NCBI GenBank assembly: GCA_018242425.1
Contig: JAFEBX010000016.1
Location: 62,001-126,000, forward strand
Origin: Pseudomonadota bacterium
GTDB lineage: Bacteria; Pseudomonadota; Gammaproteobacteria; Xanthomonadales; Xanthomonadaceae
Reading direction: 5' to 3'
DNA: 64,000 bases
The translations under genes and the position numbers were made by a program. Of the stretch, positions 37,450 to 53,627 are shown in pieces (the stretch's first letter is position 1; every line of letters begins with the position of its first letter). The notes below the pieces were generated by a model that was given only the letters and a program-made list of their open reading frames with translations, was not told the origin of the DNA and made no database searches.

Positions 37450-37806
37450 TTACTCACCGATCTTCTTGCTGACCGCGTTCTCCTGCTGGTTCAGCGTGCG
37501 CTGTTCGGTCCTGGTGATGTGGCCACCGTTCTGCGACGCCATGTCGCGCTCTTCCTGGCGGATCTGGCGGTCGTCCTTGTGCAGCGCGCGCGCCTGCGCC
37601 TTGGTCAGGTCGCCTTCCTTGCGTTCCTCGTGGATGCGGCGGTTCTGGTTGGCCAGGCGATCGTTGACCTCGTCGCGGCGCGGGTGGTGGCGATCCCAGC
37701 GCGATTCGTGTTTCTTCGTCGTGGTCGCGGCGGATGCGGTGGCCGGAGCGATGGCGGCGAACGAGAGGCTGGCGATGCCGGCGGCGATCAGGAGGTTGCG
37801 GATCAT
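37450..37806 (-). CDS. Small basic secreted protein, unknown function
   Basis: A 118-residue protein with a signal peptide (about 1-26, ending ASAAT). The mature part is highly charged, rich in Arg, Glu, Asp, Gln and Asn, with patterns such as RWDRHHPRRDEVNDRL and RQIRQEERDMASQNGGHIT, and it should form helices. No cysteines or transmembrane segments are present. Similar short, highly charged secreted proteins are known in Xanthomonadaceae but are unnamed. The start at 37806 is supported by the signal peptide. It converges on the repeat element. Confidence 0.7.
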   Translation of the reverse strand: MIRNLLIAAGIASLSFAAIAPATASAATTTKKHESRWDRHHPRRDEVNDRLANQNRRIHEERKEGDLTKAQARALHKDDRQIRQEERDMASQNGGHITRTEQRTLNQQENAVSKKIGE

Positions 37807-37979
37807 GATGGTGTCCTCGTGTGGGGGGAGGAGTTCTCGGTGAACTCACCGCCATCAACGAGCCAGATCCCCACAGGTTGAGTGACGGTTTCGTCATCCT
37901 CGGTCCATCCCCGGCGGTCAACCGCAGCTGGCCCCGCTATACTGCGGAATCCCGTACTGTTTTCGGGGTGCCTTGTTTC

Positions 37980-37985
37980 TATAAT
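37980..37985 (+). promoter_or_regulatory. Possible -10 box before smc
   Basis: TATAAT at 37980-37985 lies 69 bases before the smc ATG in an intergenic region. The -35 position (about 37957-37962) is poor. The exact -10 consensus is noteworthy in this GC-rich sequence, but a chance match is possible. Confidence 0.35.
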
Positions 37986-38054
37986 CAAATAGTTACAGGC
38001 GATATTTCATCCAATACTTGATGCGCTGAATGGCGCAGGAAGCCCCTTCGACCC

Positions 38055-41000
38055 ATGCGTCTGTCCACCATCAAGCTCGCCGGCTTCAAATCCTTCGTCG
38101 ATCCCACCACGCTGCACTTGCCGACCAACATGACCGGCATCGTCGGTCCGAACGGTTGCGGCAAGTCCAACATCATCGACGCCGTGCGCTGGGTGATGGG
38201 CGAATCCTCGGCCAGCCGCCTGCGCGGCGACAACGCCACCGACGTGATCTTCTCCGGCTCCAATGCGCGCAAGCCGGTGTCGCAGGCGACCGTCGAGCTG
38301 ATCTTCGACAACTCCGACCACACCATCGCCGGCGAGTACGCCGCGTTCACCGAAATCTCGGTGAAGCGCTCGGTTGGCCGCGACGGCCAGAGCCAGTACT
38401 ACCTCAACGGCGCCAAGTGCCGTCGCCGCGACATCACCGACCTGTTCCTCGGCACCGGCCTGGGCCCGCGCAGCTACTCGATCATCGAGCAGGGCATGAT
38501 CAGCCAGATCATCGAGGCCAAGCCGGAAGAACTTCGCATCTATCTCGAGGAAGCCGCCGGCATCTCCAAGTACAAGGAGCGCCGCAAGGAGACCGAGACC
38601 CGCATCCGCCACACCCGCGAGAACCTCGAACGCCTGACCGACCTTCGCGACGAAGTCGGCAAGCAGTTGCAGCATCTCGCGCGCCAGGCCAAGCAGGCCG
38701 AACAGTACACGACGCTGCAGGGCGAAAAGCTGGTCAAGGACGCCGAATGGAAGGCGCTGCAGTTCCGCGCGCTCGACGTGCAGTTGCAGGCGCATCGCCA
38801 CGCGCTGGCCGGCGACGAGACGCGGCTGGAGCAGCTTGTCGCCGAACAGCGCGAGGCCGAACGCCAGATCGAAACCGGTCGCGTCCGTCACCAGGAAGCC
38901 ACTGATGCCCACGCCAAGGCGCAGGCCGAGGTCTATGAGGTCGGAGGCACGCTGGCGCGCATCGAGCAGCAGATCCAGCACCAGAAGGAAATGTCGACGC
39001 GCTTGCAGCAGGCCCGCGACGAGGCCGAAGCGGCGTTGACTGAACTGGTCGGCCACATCAGTGGCGATGGCGAGAAGCTGGCGGTGCTGAAGGCGGCGCT
39101 GGAAGAATCCGAGCCGCGCCTGTCCGCGCTGAAATCCGATGACGAGGCGAAGCAGGGCGCGTTGCGCGATGCCGATGCCGCGCTGGCCGACTGGCAGCAG
39201 CGCTGGGACACGCATACCCGCGAGCAGAGCGAAGCCGCCCGTTCCGGCGATGTCGAGCGCACCCGCGTCGATTACCTGGATCGCCAGTTGCTGGATGCCG
39301 AACGTCGTCGCGAAAAACTCGATGGCGAACGCGCCGGGCTCGATCTCGATGCGCTGGCCACTGCCTTCGCCGAAGCGCAGCAGGGTCACGACACCCACAA
39401 GTCGGCGCTGGACGGGCTCACCACGGATCTCGATACCCGCAAGGCCGCTGTCACCCAGCTGCAGGAAGAACAGCGCGCGTCCCAGACCGAACTGGCCGAT
39501 GTCCGCAAGGAACTGCAATCGGCGCGTGGTCGCCTGTCATCGCTGGAAACGCTGCAGAACGCAGCGCTCGGTCAGGAGCAGGGCGCCGCGGTCGAATGGC
39601 TGAAGAAGCACGGCCTCGACAGTGCCCGTCGCGTCGGCGAAACGCTGGATGTGCAGGAAGGCTGGGAAGCGGCCGTCGAAGGCGCGCTCGGCCAGATGAT
39701 CGAAGGCGTGCTGGTGGAGTCGCCGGAAACGCTGGTGGAAGCGTTGGGCGAACTCGGCGAAGGCCGCCTCACCCTGGTGTCCCCCGAAGCCGGCAATGGC
39801 GAATTCGCCGACACTTCGCTGGCCGCACGCGTGAAGGGCCCGCTGGCGATTCGCCGCCTGCTGGCGCAGTTGCACGTCGCCGAAACATTGGACCAGGCCC
39901 GTTCGCTGCTGGCGACGCTGGGCGAGGGCGCTTCGGTGATCACCCGTGCCGGCGAACGCCTCGGTCCGGGCTGGGTGCGCGTGGTGCGTTCCGGCGCGGC
40001 CAAGCAGGGCGCGCTGGTGCGCGAGCGCGAGATCCAGTCGTTGCGCTCGAACATCGAGACGTTGCAAACGCGCGAACGCGAGCTCGACCAGAAGATCGGT
40101 TCCGCGCGTGACCGTGCGCTTGCCGCCGAGCAGGAACGCGAGGACGCGCAGCGCGCGCTGTACCACGCGCACCGCAATGTCGCCGAGCTGGCCGGTCGCT
40201 TGCAGAGCCAGCAGGGCCGTTTGCAGACCGCGCGTGATCGCATCGCCGCGATCGAAACCGAACTGGCGCAGATCGCGCAGTCCGGCGAGGAGGCGCAGGC
40301 CGGAGCCCGCGAGGCACGCACGCGCCTGGAATCGACGGTCGACAAGATGGCGGGACTGGAGCAGGCGCGCACCGCGCTGGATTCCGAACGCCGCACGCTG
40401 GGCGAACAGCGCGACAACGCGCGCCAGGCCGCGCGCGAATCGCGCGACGCCCTGCATGCGTTGCAGTTGTCGCTGGAAAGCCAGCGCACCCAGGTGACGT
40501 CGCTGATGCAGTCGCTGGATCGCATGGGCAACCAGCGTGGCCAGCTCGACACGCGCCTGGGCGAACTGGTCGGCCAGATGGCGGAAGGCGATTCGCCGGT
40601 GCAGGCGCTCGACCAGCAGCGCCAGGCGGCATTGGCAGAACGCGTCCGCGTCGATCAGGGCCTGACCGCCGCACGCACGAAACTGGAAGCGATCGACAAC
40701 GAGTTGCGCGAGTTCGAACAGACCCGCCAGCAGCGTGACAGCCATTCGATCACCCAGCGCGAGGCGATCAGCCAGCGCAAGCTCGACCAGCAGGCGCTGG
40801 CGCTCTCGGCGGAACAGTTGCGGGTTGCCGTCACCAGCGCCGGTTTCATCCTCGACGACGTCGTCAACACGCTCGAAGAGAACGCCGACGTGCAGGCGTG
40901 GGAGCGCATCGTGACCGACCTCGAGACGCGCATGCGTCGCCTCGAGCCGGTCAATCTCGCCGCGATCCAGGAACACGCCGAGGCCGCCCAGCGCAAGGAA

Positions 41001-41558
41001 TACCTCGACGCCCAGGACACCGACCTCAACACTGCGCTGGAAACGCTGGAAGACGCCATCCGCAAGATCGACCGCGAGACCCGCGGCCGCTTCAAGGACA
41101 CCTTCGATCGCGTCAATGCCGGCGTGCAGGAGCTCTATCCGCGCCTGTTCGGCGGCGGCCACGCCTACCTGGAACTGACCGGCGAAGACCTGCTCGATAC
41201 CGGCGTGGCGATCATGGCGCGTCCGCCCGGCAAGCGCGTCTCCAACATTTCGCTGCTGTCCGGCGGCGAGAAGGCGATGACTGCGGTCGCGCTGGTGTTC
41301 GCGATCTTCCGCTTGAATCCGGCGCCGTTCTGCCTGCTCGACGAAGTCGACGCACCGCTCGACGAAGCCAACGTCGGCCGCTTCACCGCGATGGTCAGCG
41401 AGATGAGCGAAAGCGTGCAGTTCCTGTTCGTCACCCACAACAAGGCGACGATGGAAGCGGCGCGCCAGATGCTCGGCGTGACCATGCGCGAAGCCGGCGT
41501 CAGCCGCATGGTCTCGGTCGACCTGGCCGAGGCGAGTCGACTGGCAGGCGTCGCCTGA
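38055..41558 (+). CDS. smc: Chromosome partition protein Smc
   Basis: The core ATPase of bacterial condensin. The head has Walker A GPNGCGKS at 31-38, and at the C-terminal end the signature LSGGEK (about 1068-1073) and Walker B FCLLDEVDAPLDEAN. Between them two long coiled coils flank a hinge at roughly 500-640, recognisable by EGWEAAVEGALGQMIEGVLV. The 1167-residue length is normal. With scpA and scpB nearby, this bacterium uses the Smc-ScpAB complex rather than MukBEF. The gene ends 77 bases before zipA. Confidence 0.97.
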   Translation: MRLSTIKLAGFKSFVDPTTLHLPTNMTGIVGPNGCGKSNIIDAVRWVMGESSASRLRGDNATDVIFSGSNARKPVSQATVELIFDNSDHTIAGEYAAFTEISVKRSVGRDGQSQYYLNGAKCRRRDITDLFLGTGLGPRSYSIIEQGMISQIIEAKPEELRIYLEEAAGISKYKERRKETETRIRHTRENLERLTDLRDEVGKQLQHLARQAKQAEQYTTLQGEKLVKDAEWKALQFRALDVQLQAHRHALAGDETRLEQLVAEQREAERQIETGRVRHQEATDAHAKAQAEVYEVGGTLARIEQQIQHQKEMSTRLQQARDEAEAALTELVGHISGDGEKLAVLKAALEESEPRLSALKSDDEAKQGALRDADAALADWQQRWDTHTREQSEAARSGDVERTRVDYLDRQLLDAERRREKLDGERAGLDLDALATAFAEAQQGHDTHKSALDGLTTDLDTRKAAVTQLQEEQRASQTELADVRKELQSARGRLSSLETLQNAALGQEQGAAVEWLKKHGLDSARRVGETLDVQEGWEAAVEGALGQMIEGVLVESPETLVEALGELGEGRLTLVSPEAGNGEFADTSLAARVKGPLAIRRLLAQLHVAETLDQARSLLATLGEGASVITRAGERLGPGWVRVVRSGAAKQGALVREREIQSLRSNIETLQTRERELDQKIGSARDRALAAEQEREDAQRALYHAHRNVAELAGRLQSQQGRLQTARDRIAAIETELAQIAQSGEEAQAGAREARTRLESTVDKMAGLEQARTALDSERRTLGEQRDNARQAARESRDALHALQLSLESQRTQVTSLMQSLDRMGNQRGQLDTRLGELVGQMAEGDSPVQALDQQRQAALAERVRVDQGLTAARTKLEAIDNELREFEQTRQQRDSHSITQREAISQRKLDQQALALSAEQLRVAVTSAGFILDDVVNTLEENADVQAWERIVTDLETRMRRLEPVNLAAIQEHAEAAQRKEYLDAQDTDLNTALETLEDAIRKIDRETRGRFKDTFDRVNAGVQELYPRLFGGGHAYLELTGEDLLDTGVAIMARPPGKRVSNISLLSGGEKAMTAVALVFAIFRLNPAPFCLLDEVDAPLDEANVGRFTAMVSEMSESVQFLFVTHNKATMEAARQMLGVTMREAGVSRMVSVDLAEASRLAGVA

Positions 41559-41635
41559 AACCCATGAGCGCCGCGGCATGGCCGCGTCGCCAGCTTCGCC
41601 CTACACTCGTCGACTGAAGACGGAGAGGAACCGCA

Positions 41636-45413
<3,778 letters not shown>

Positions 45414-45469
45414 ACCGATGTGGTCGATCCTTCTCGCCTTGTCACGCTTTGCAGGCTAGATTCGACGAC

Positions 45470-46432
45470 ATGTCCTTCGTCCTCGCCATCGCCCTCGCCA
45501 GTGCCGCCGTCGGGAACCCGCCGGCCACGGTGGATTGGCGTTCGTGGTTCAAGCGCCATGGTGGCGACATCGTGGCCTGCGACGCCAAGAAGGGTGAGCG
45601 CGTGCATTGCAAGGCAGCGGTTGCCGGGAAAGCCGTGACACTGTTGCGCCAGCGCTCGAAGACGGAATGCGTGCGCGGGCGCGATTGGGATGTCGATGAC
45701 AGCGGCGTCTGGGTTGACCATGGTTGTCGCGCCGATTTCAAACTGGCCGCAGCTGCAGTCACCCCCCCGGCCGGGGAAAAGGCTGCGCCGGAAGCGGTCG
45801 TCGCGCCGAAGCCGCCAGCGGTGGTGCCGGCGCGGCGCGGCGTCGTCGTTTGTGAATCCTGGCAGTCGCGCTGGGCCCATTGCGATGCCGACGTCACCCA
45901 AACCATTCGCCTGGCGCGCCAGCGCACCAACGACGCCCAATGCATTCGCTCGCAGACCTGGGGCGTGGATGCCACCGGCATCTGGGTGTCGAGTGGATGC
46001 CGCGGCGAATTCCAGGTGGGTGAAGTCGCCAGCTCCGGCACGCCAGTACGCACCATCCGCTGTGAATCGACCAATGGCGGGCGCGATACCTGCGCGGTCG
46101 ATACCGGCCGTGGCGTGGTGCTGACGAAACAGTTGTCCAACCTCGGCTGCAGCAAGGGGAAAACCTGGGACTACGACGACGATGGCGTCTGGGTGTCGCG
46201 CGGCTGTCGCGGCATCTTCACCATCGATGTCGACCCGGCGACGGTGGGCCAGGCACTCCGCTGCGAATCGAACCACGGCAAGGAAAACATCTGCCCATTG
46301 CCGGCAGGTGCGCGCGTGCGCGTGCAGGAACAGCGATCCAACACGCCCTGCGTGGAGGGCAAGAACTGGGATGTCCGCAGTGACGGCCTGCATGTGAGCC
46401 ACGGGTGCCGTGCCGATTTCCACGTGCTGTGA
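45470..46432 (+). CDS. DUF3011 secreted protein, four-repeat form
   Basis: A predicted exported protein of 320 residues. The first 15 residues are hydrophobic and look like a signal peptide (MSFVLAIALASAAVG). Four DUF3011 repeats of about 55 residues follow, at 34-90, 125-181, 195-250 and 261-317. Each has four cysteines spaced 10, 19-20 and 19 residues apart and ends in GVWVxxGCRxxF. A Pro/Ala-rich linker separates repeats 1 and 2. The cysteine pairs could form two disulfides per repeat. DUF3011 has no known function. The ATG at 45470 is chosen because it gives the signal peptide; an upstream ATG is seven codons away. Confidence 0.75.
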   Translation: MSFVLAIALASAAVGNPPATVDWRSWFKRHGGDIVACDAKKGERVHCKAAVAGKAVTLLRQRSKTECVRGRDWDVDDSGVWVDHGCRADFKLAAAAVTPPAGEKAAPEAVVAPKPPAVVPARRGVVVCESWQSRWAHCDADVTQTIRLARQRTNDAQCIRSQTWGVDATGIWVSSGCRGEFQVGEVASSGTPVRTIRCESTNGGRDTCAVDTGRGVVLTKQLSNLGCSKGKTWDYDDDGVWVSRGCRGIFTIDVDPATVGQALRCESNHGKENICPLPAGARVRVQEQRSNTPCVEGKNWDVRSDGLHVSHGCRADFHVL

Positions 46433-46546
46433 TGTCGTCCTGAACAGGAGGCAACACGGGCAACGATGATTGGTTTTGCTTGGTCTGTGTTATGGAAACG
46501 CCGGATAGATTCGAACTGCCCTCTCAATCATGAATAGGAGTCCGTC

Positions 46547-47305
46547 ATGTCCCTGAGCCGCTACTTTCCGATGCTTGCCATGCTCTTTTTCGCGGTGCCA
46601 GCCGCCCATGCCCAGTATTCCGGCTATCCGGGTTACGGGAACCAGGGGCAAGGTGGAGTGATCCGCTGCGAATCCAGCAAGGGTCGCACCAACCAGTGCC
46701 AGATCGATACCCGCAATGGCGTGCGTTTGACGCGCCAGTTGTCGGATAGCGCCTGCGACGAAGGACGGACCTGGGGCGTGAACCGCAATGGCGTCTGGGT
46801 CAGTGGTGGCTGCCGCGCCGAATTCGTCATGGGTGATGGCCGCTATGGCAACAACGGTTACGGAAATGGCGGCTATGGAAACAACGGTGGACAACGTTTC
46901 GTCTGCGAATCGCGTGACAACCGCCAGAACTACTGCCCGGTCAACGGTGGTGGCCGCGTTCGCGTGTATCGCCAGATTTCCGGCAATGCCTGCGTCGAAG
47001 GCCGCACCTGGGGCCAGGATCGTCGCGGCGTGTGGGTAAGCGGCGGTTGCCGGGCGGAATTCGTCACCACCGGATACGGCGGCAACTGGAACAATCAGGG
47101 CGGCTGGGGCAACAGTGGCCAGACCTTCCGCTGCGAATCCACCAATGGACGCCAGAACTTCTGCAATGCCGATACCAGTCGCGGCGTGCGTTTGGTGCGC
47201 AAGCTTTCCAACAATGCCTGCGACGAAGGCCGGACCTGGGGTGCGACGCGCAGTGGCGTTTGGGTGAGCCAGGGCTGCCGCGCCGAGTTCGTGACCCGCC
47301 GTTGA
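46547..47305 (+). CDS. DUF3011 secreted protein, three-repeat form
   Basis: A second DUF3011 protein immediately downstream, 252 residues, with a clear signal peptide (MSLSRYFPMLAMLFFAVPAA, cleaved near HAQ). Three repeats carry cysteines at 41/51/70/89, 120/130/149/168 and 196/206/225/244, exactly 10, 19 and 19 apart. The linkers are Gly/Tyr/Asn-rich (GYGNGGYGNN). TAGGAG nine bases before the ATG is a good ribosome-binding site. Its similarity to the previous gene suggests tandem duplication with a change in linker and repeat number. The role is unknown; repeated disulfide modules on a secreted protein suggest surface or cell-wall binding. Confidence 0.8.
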   Translation: MSLSRYFPMLAMLFFAVPAAHAQYSGYPGYGNQGQGGVIRCESSKGRTNQCQIDTRNGVRLTRQLSDSACDEGRTWGVNRNGVWVSGGCRAEFVMGDGRYGNNGYGNGGYGNNGGQRFVCESRDNRQNYCPVNGGGRVRVYRQISGNACVEGRTWGQDRRGVWVSGGCRAEFVTTGYGGNWNNQGGWGNSGQTFRCESTNGRQNFCNADTSRGVRLVRKLSNNACDEGRTWGATRSGVWVSQGCRAEFVTRR

Positions 47306-47344
47306 TCCTGCCGCGACGATGGAATGCCATGGCGGTCGCCTAGA

Positions 47345-48406
47345 ATGACCGCCATGGACACCATCGATTACGCACGCTACGACCATATCCGCCCGATCCG
47401 TTGGACGGGTGATGCGCTGGAATTGCTCGACCAGCGCCAGCTGCCGTTCGCCACGCCTTATGTGACAACGCGGACCAGCGATGAAGTCGCCGAAGCGATC
47501 CACGCGCTGATCGTGCGTGGTGCGCCGGCAATCGGCATTGCCGCAGCCTGGGGCGTGGTGCTGGCGTCGCGCGATGTCGATGCCGCGAGTGGCAGCGAAG
47601 CATTGACCAGGCTGGAGCCGGCGATGGCGCGCCTCAACGCCGCACGCCCGACGGCGGTGAATCTCGCCTGGGCGCTGGCGCGGATGCGCGCCGTCTTGTC
47701 GGCGGCGGGATCGGATTGGCGCGAGGTGCTGGAGCGCGAGGCGCTATCGATCGAGACGGAAGACCTCGCCGCCAATCGCACCATGGGTGCATCGGGTGCG
47801 GCGTTGATCGCTGCCGAAAGCGGCGTGCTCACGCATTGCAATACCGGATCTCTGGCGACTGCGGGCTTCGGCACCGCGCTCGGCGTGATCCGCGCAGGTG
47901 TTGCGCAGGGACGCATCGCCAAAGTGTTCGCCGGCGAAACGCGGCCGTGGAACCAGGGGGCGCGCCTGACGGTATGGGAACTTCGGGAAGACGGGATCGA
48001 TGCGACGTTGATCGCGGATTCCGCCGCCGCGCATCTCATGAAGACCGGGCAGGTGCAGTGGGTGGTCGTCGGTGCCGATCGCATCTGCGCCAATGGCGAC
48101 ACCGCGAACAAGATCGGCACCTACCAGCTGGCGATCGCGGCGAAGCATCACGGCGTCGGTTTCATGGTGGTCGCGCCGTCGTCGACGGTGGACATGGCGA
48201 CCGCACGCGGCGATGACATCGAGATCGAGGAACGCGACACCGCCGAGCTGCTCAGTTTCCGCGGCGAACGCACGGTCGCCGACGGCGTGCGTGCATGGAA
48301 TCCGGTGTTCGACGTGACGCCGCATGACCTCATCACGGCGATCGTGACCGAACGCGGCGTGGTGCGGAATCCGGACGAAAAATCGATGGCGGCGCTGTTC
48401 GCCTGA
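47345..48406 (+). CDS. mtnA: S-methyl-5-thioribose-1-phosphate isomerase
   Basis: Converts methylthioribose-1-phosphate to methylthioribulose-1-phosphate in methionine salvage. The catalytic pair is Cys165 ([18 protein letters not shown]) and Asp245 ([18 protein letters not shown]), both conserved. At 353 residues the size is normal. I took the ATG at 47345; the ATG at 47354 is an equal alternative. The substrate is the product of MtnP at 18.2 kb, so the pathway is split along the window. No later salvage genes (mtnB, mtnC, mtnD) are adjacent. Confidence 0.9.
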   Translation: MTAMDTIDYARYDHIRPIRWTGDALELLDQRQLPFATPYVTTRTSDEVAEAIHALIVRGAPAIGIAAAWGVVLASRDVDAASGSEALTRLEPAMARLNAARPTAVNLAWALARMRAVLSAAGSDWREVLEREALSIETEDLAANRTMGASGAALIAAESGVLTHCNTGSLATAGFGTALGVIRAGVAQGRIAKVFAGETRPWNQGARLTVWELREDGIDATLIADSAAAHLMKTGQVQWVVVGADRICANGDTANKIGTYQLAIAAKHHGVGFMVVAPSSTVDMATARGDDIEIEERDTAELLSFRGERTVADGVRAWNPVFDVTPHDLITAIVTERGVVRNPDEKSMAALFA

Positions 48407-48513
48407 GCGCTTTTTTCGCCTTGTTTCCGCAGCGCCTGCAGAAAGCTCGAAAAGCGCGTGTAACTACTTGATTTTGCGAAGGAATTCGGCGTGATTTCAG
48501 GCGTCGTTCATGC

Positions 48514-48519
48514 TAGAAT
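48514..48519 (+). promoter_or_regulatory. Possible -10 box of gyrA
   Basis: TAGAAT at 48514-48519 lies 104 bases before the gyrA ATG within the 216-base gap after mtnA. The corresponding -35 region (48491-48496, GTGATT) is weak, so this is tentative. Confidence 0.3.
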
Positions 48520-48545
48520 TTCCTGTCTGATTTGATGCCGCCCGC

Positions 48546-48584
48546 GGGCGCGCCGGACGCGCCCCCGGAGGGCTCGTTTCGAGC
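48546..48584 (+). other. Tandem hairpins in gyrA leader
   Basis: Two adjacent hairpins lie upstream of gyrA: GGGCGCG (48546-48552) with CGCGCCC (48558-48564), and GCTCG (48572-48576) with CGAGC (48580-48584). Neither is followed by a T-run, so they are not a normal terminator. Whether they affect gyrA expression is unknown. Confidence 0.3.
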
Positions 48585-48622
48585 GTGGTCGCCGGCGGTT
48601 TCCCGAACCCACCGGTAGCCTG

Positions 48623-51250
<2,628 letters not shown>

Positions 51251-51253
51251 TCG

Positions 51254-51280
51254 AACGGGCGCCGCGAGGCGCCCGTTTCG
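51254..51280 (+). terminator. Rho-independent terminator of gyrA
   Basis: Stem CGGGCGCC (51256-51263) pairs perfectly with GGCGCCCG (51268-51275) around the loop GCGA, and flanking AA/TT extends it to 10 bp. TTTCGTT follows. It begins four bases after the gyrA stop. Confidence 0.8.
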
Positions 51281-51294
51281 TTGCGGAGCCAGTG

Positions 51295-52056
51295 ATGGAC
51301 CAGATGTCGATCGAACTTCCCGCCGGCCAGCTGCACGTTCGCTGTTGGGGCACGCCAACCACGCGCGCGCCGATCCTCCTGTTGCATGATTCGCTGGGCT
51401 CGGCGGCGCTGTGGCGCGATTTTCCCGACGCGCTGGTGCAGGCGACCGGAAGACAGGTGTATGCCTACGATCGTTTCGGGTTCGGTGAGTCGAGTGCGCG
51501 CCACCAACGTCCTTCGATTCGCTTCATCGAAGAAGAGGCGACGCAGGTCTTTCCCGCGCTGATGGATGCGCTGTCGCTGCAGCGATGCGTTCCGTTCGGG
51601 CACAGCGTTGGCGGCGCGATGGCATTGACGATTGCAGCGAACCATCCCGATCGTTGCGAAGCGGTTGTCAGCCTCTCGGCGCAGGCAAGCGTCGAGCAAC
51701 GCACGCTTGACGGCATTCGCGCGGCGCGGGCGCAGTTCGCGCAGCCGGGGCAACTGGATCGGCTTGCGCGCTGGCATGGCGACAAGGCTGCATGGGTGCT
51801 GGATGCCTGGGCTGGCGTATGGCTGTCGCCAGGGTTCCGCGACTGGTCATTGATGCCGGCCCTTGCGAACGTGCATTGTCCGGCGCTGGTCATCCATGGC
51901 GATGGCGACGAGTACGGATCGGTCGAATTCCCCCGCAGCATCGCTGCCAACGTCCCGGGTCCGGTGCGCCTGGAAATCCTCGAAGGCTGCGGACACCTGC
52001 CGCATCGCGAACGGCGGGAGGAAGTGCTGGAGATCGTTGCCGCGTTCCTGGCCTGA
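51295..52056 (+). CDS. Alpha/beta hydrolase, unknown substrate
   Basis: A 253-residue alpha/beta-hydrolase fold protein. The nucleophile is Ser104 in GHSVGGAMAL, the acid Asp205 (HGDGDEYG) and the base His234 (GCGHLPHRE), which form a full catalytic triad. The substrate cannot be predicted; small esters and lactones are common for this class. The ATG at 51295 is preceded by a moderate ribosome-binding site and is downstream of the gyrA terminator, so the gene probably has its own promoter. cysE follows on the other strand, seven bases from its stop. Confidence 0.8.
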   Translation: MDQMSIELPAGQLHVRCWGTPTTRAPILLLHDSLGSAALWRDFPDALVQATGRQVYAYDRFGFGESSARHQRPSIRFIEEEATQVFPALMDALSLQRCVPFGHSVGGAMALTIAANHPDRCEAVVSLSAQASVEQRTLDGIRAARAQFAQPGQLDRLARWHGDKAAWVLDAWAGVWLSPGFRDWSLMPALANVHCPALVIHGDGDEYGSVEFPRSIAANVPGPVRLEILEGCGHLPHRERREEVLEIVAAFLA

Positions 52057-52062
52057 GCGCCG

Positions 52063-52662
52063 TCAGATCCACCACATCGCGGGATCGATCAGCGGATCTG
52101 GACTCGTTGCAGCTTCACTGGCGTCGGGGACGCGAATCTTCGCCGGCACGCCGACCGCAACGCCACGATCCGGCACGTCCGTCACCACGACGGCATTGGC
52201 GCCGATGCGCGCGTCATTGCCGATCGTCAGCGGCCCGAGGATCTTGGCACCTGCACCGATGAGCACGCGATCGCCGACGGTGGGATGGCGCTTCACCGGC
52301 GCGTTGGCGGTGCCGCCCAACGTGACACCGTGGTAGATCAGGACGTCGTCACCGATTTCCGCGGTCTCGCCGATCACAACGCCCATGCCGTGGTCGATCA
52401 CGACGCGACGACCGATCTTCGCGGCAGGATGGATCTCCACGCCGGTGGCCATGCGTGATGCATAGGCAATGATTCGCGCCGGCCAGCGCAATACCCCGGT
52501 TCGCCACAGGCGGTGGGCGAAGCGATGCAGCCACAGCGCATGCAGTCCCGACGAGGTGAACAACGGCACCCATTTCGAAGTCGCCGCGGGATCGCGTGAC
52601 AGGACTGCCGCGAGATCTTCACGGATGCGCCCGATCGGATCGAACGCGTCACTGCTGGTCAT
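52063..52662 (-). CDS. cysE: Serine O-acetyltransferase
   Basis: Transfers acetyl from acetyl-CoA to serine, the first step of cysteine synthesis. A left-handed beta-helix of hexapeptide repeats occupies most of the C-terminal half (VLIGAGAKILGPLTIGNDARIG, DRGVAVGVPAKI), with conserved HGMGVVIGETAEIGDDVLIYHGVTLGG containing the catalytic His. At 199 residues it is the short form, without the longer N-terminal helices of E. coli CysE. It is separated from cysK by nine bases in the same direction, so the two form an operon, with cysK first. Confidence 0.9.
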   Translation of the reverse strand: MTSSDAFDPIGRIREDLAAVLSRDPAATSKWVPLFTSSGLHALWLHRFAHRLWRTGVLRWPARIIAYASRMATGVEIHPAAKIGRRVVIDHGMGVVIGETAEIGDDVLIYHGVTLGGTANAPVKRHPTVGDRVLIGAGAKILGPLTIGNDARIGANAVVVTDVPDRGVAVGVPAKIRVPDASEAATSPDPLIDPAMWWI

Positions 52663-52671
52663 ATATGCCGG

Positions 52672-53598
52672 TCAGTCGAGCAGATCGGAGAACAGGATGG
52701 TCGACAGGTAGCGTTCGCCGAAGCTGGGGATGACCACGACGATCGTCTTGCCTTCGCTCTCGGGGCGCTGGGCGATCTCATTTGCCGCGGCAAGCGCGGC
52801 GCCCGATGAAATGCCGACCAGCAGGCCTTCTTCCTTCGCCGAGCGTCGCGCCCATTCCACCGCAGTATCGCCGGGGATGTCGATGATGCCATCGTAGATG
52901 GTGCGATCGAGGATCTCGGGCACGAAGTTGGCACCGAGGCCCTGGATCTTGTGCGGGCCGGGCTGGCCGCCATTGAGGATCGGGGATTCCGCCGGTTCCA
53001 CGCCGTATACCTTCACCGAAGGCTTGCGTTCCTTCAGCACCTGGCCGACGCCAGTGATGGTGCCGCCGGTGCCGATGCCTGCAATGAAAATGTCGACCTC
53101 GCCGTTGGTGTCGTTCCAGATTTCCTCGGCAGTGGTCTTGCGATGGATGGCCGGATTCGCCGCGTTGGCGAACTGGCGCGCGAGCACGCCACCGCGCTCC
53201 TTGGCGATCGCTTCCGAACGTTCGACCGCGCCGCGCATGCCTTCGGCGGCCGGCGTCAGCACCAGTTCGGCGCCATAGGCACGGAGCAGGGCGCGGCGCT
53301 CCTTGCTCATCGAATCGGGCATGGTCAGCACGACCTTGTAGCCACGCGCGGCGCCGACCATCGCCAGCGCGATGCCGGTGTTTCCGGAAGTCGCCTCGAC
53401 GATCGTGCCGCCGGGCTTGAGTTCGCCGCTCGTCGCCGCGGCATCGATGATGGCGACGCCGATGCGATCCTTCACCGATTTCGCCGGGTTGTAGAACTCG
53501 AGCTTGGCCAGCACGGTGGCCTTGCTCTGGATGATGCGGTTGATCCTGACCAGCGGCGTGCGACCAACCAGCTGGGTGACATCGGAATAGATGGTCAT
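52672..53598 (-). CDS. cysK: Cysteine synthase (O-acetylserine sulfhydrylase)
   Basis: PLP enzyme joining O-acetylserine and sulfide to cysteine. The PLP lysine is Lys43 in [11 protein letters not shown], the phosphate-binding GTGGTITG is at about 179-186, and [11 protein letters not shown] is the asparagine-loop signature. The 308-residue length is normal. The ATG at 53598 gives [16 protein letters not shown], the usual family start. A promoter-like pair is visible 30-58 bases upstream on this strand. Its tight link to cysE suggests that the two are made together for the cysteine synthase complex. Confidence 0.93.
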   Translation of the reverse strand: MTIYSDVTQLVGRTPLVRINRIIQSKATVLAKLEFYNPAKSVKDRIGVAIIDAAATSGELKPGGTIVEATSGNTGIALAMVGAARGYKVVLTMPDSMSKERRALLRAYGAELVLTPAAEGMRGAVERSEAIAKERGGVLARQFANAANPAIHRKTTAEEIWNDTNGEVDIFIAGIGTGGTITGVGQVLKERKPSVKVYGVEPAESPILNGGQPGPHKIQGLGANFVPEILDRTIYDGIIDIPGDTAVEWARRSAKEEGLLVGISSGAALAAANEIAQRPESEGKTIVVVIPSFGERYLSTILFSDLLD

Positions 53599-53627
53599 CT
53601 TCGACCTCGACGAAAAGTGGTGTTGGG

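Noticed and set aside
48407..48457. GCGCTTTT / AAAAGCGC arms after mtnA as a terminator
   Set aside because: The arms are 35 bases apart, and the T-run belongs to the left arm rather than following a stem, so this is not a standard Rho-independent terminator.
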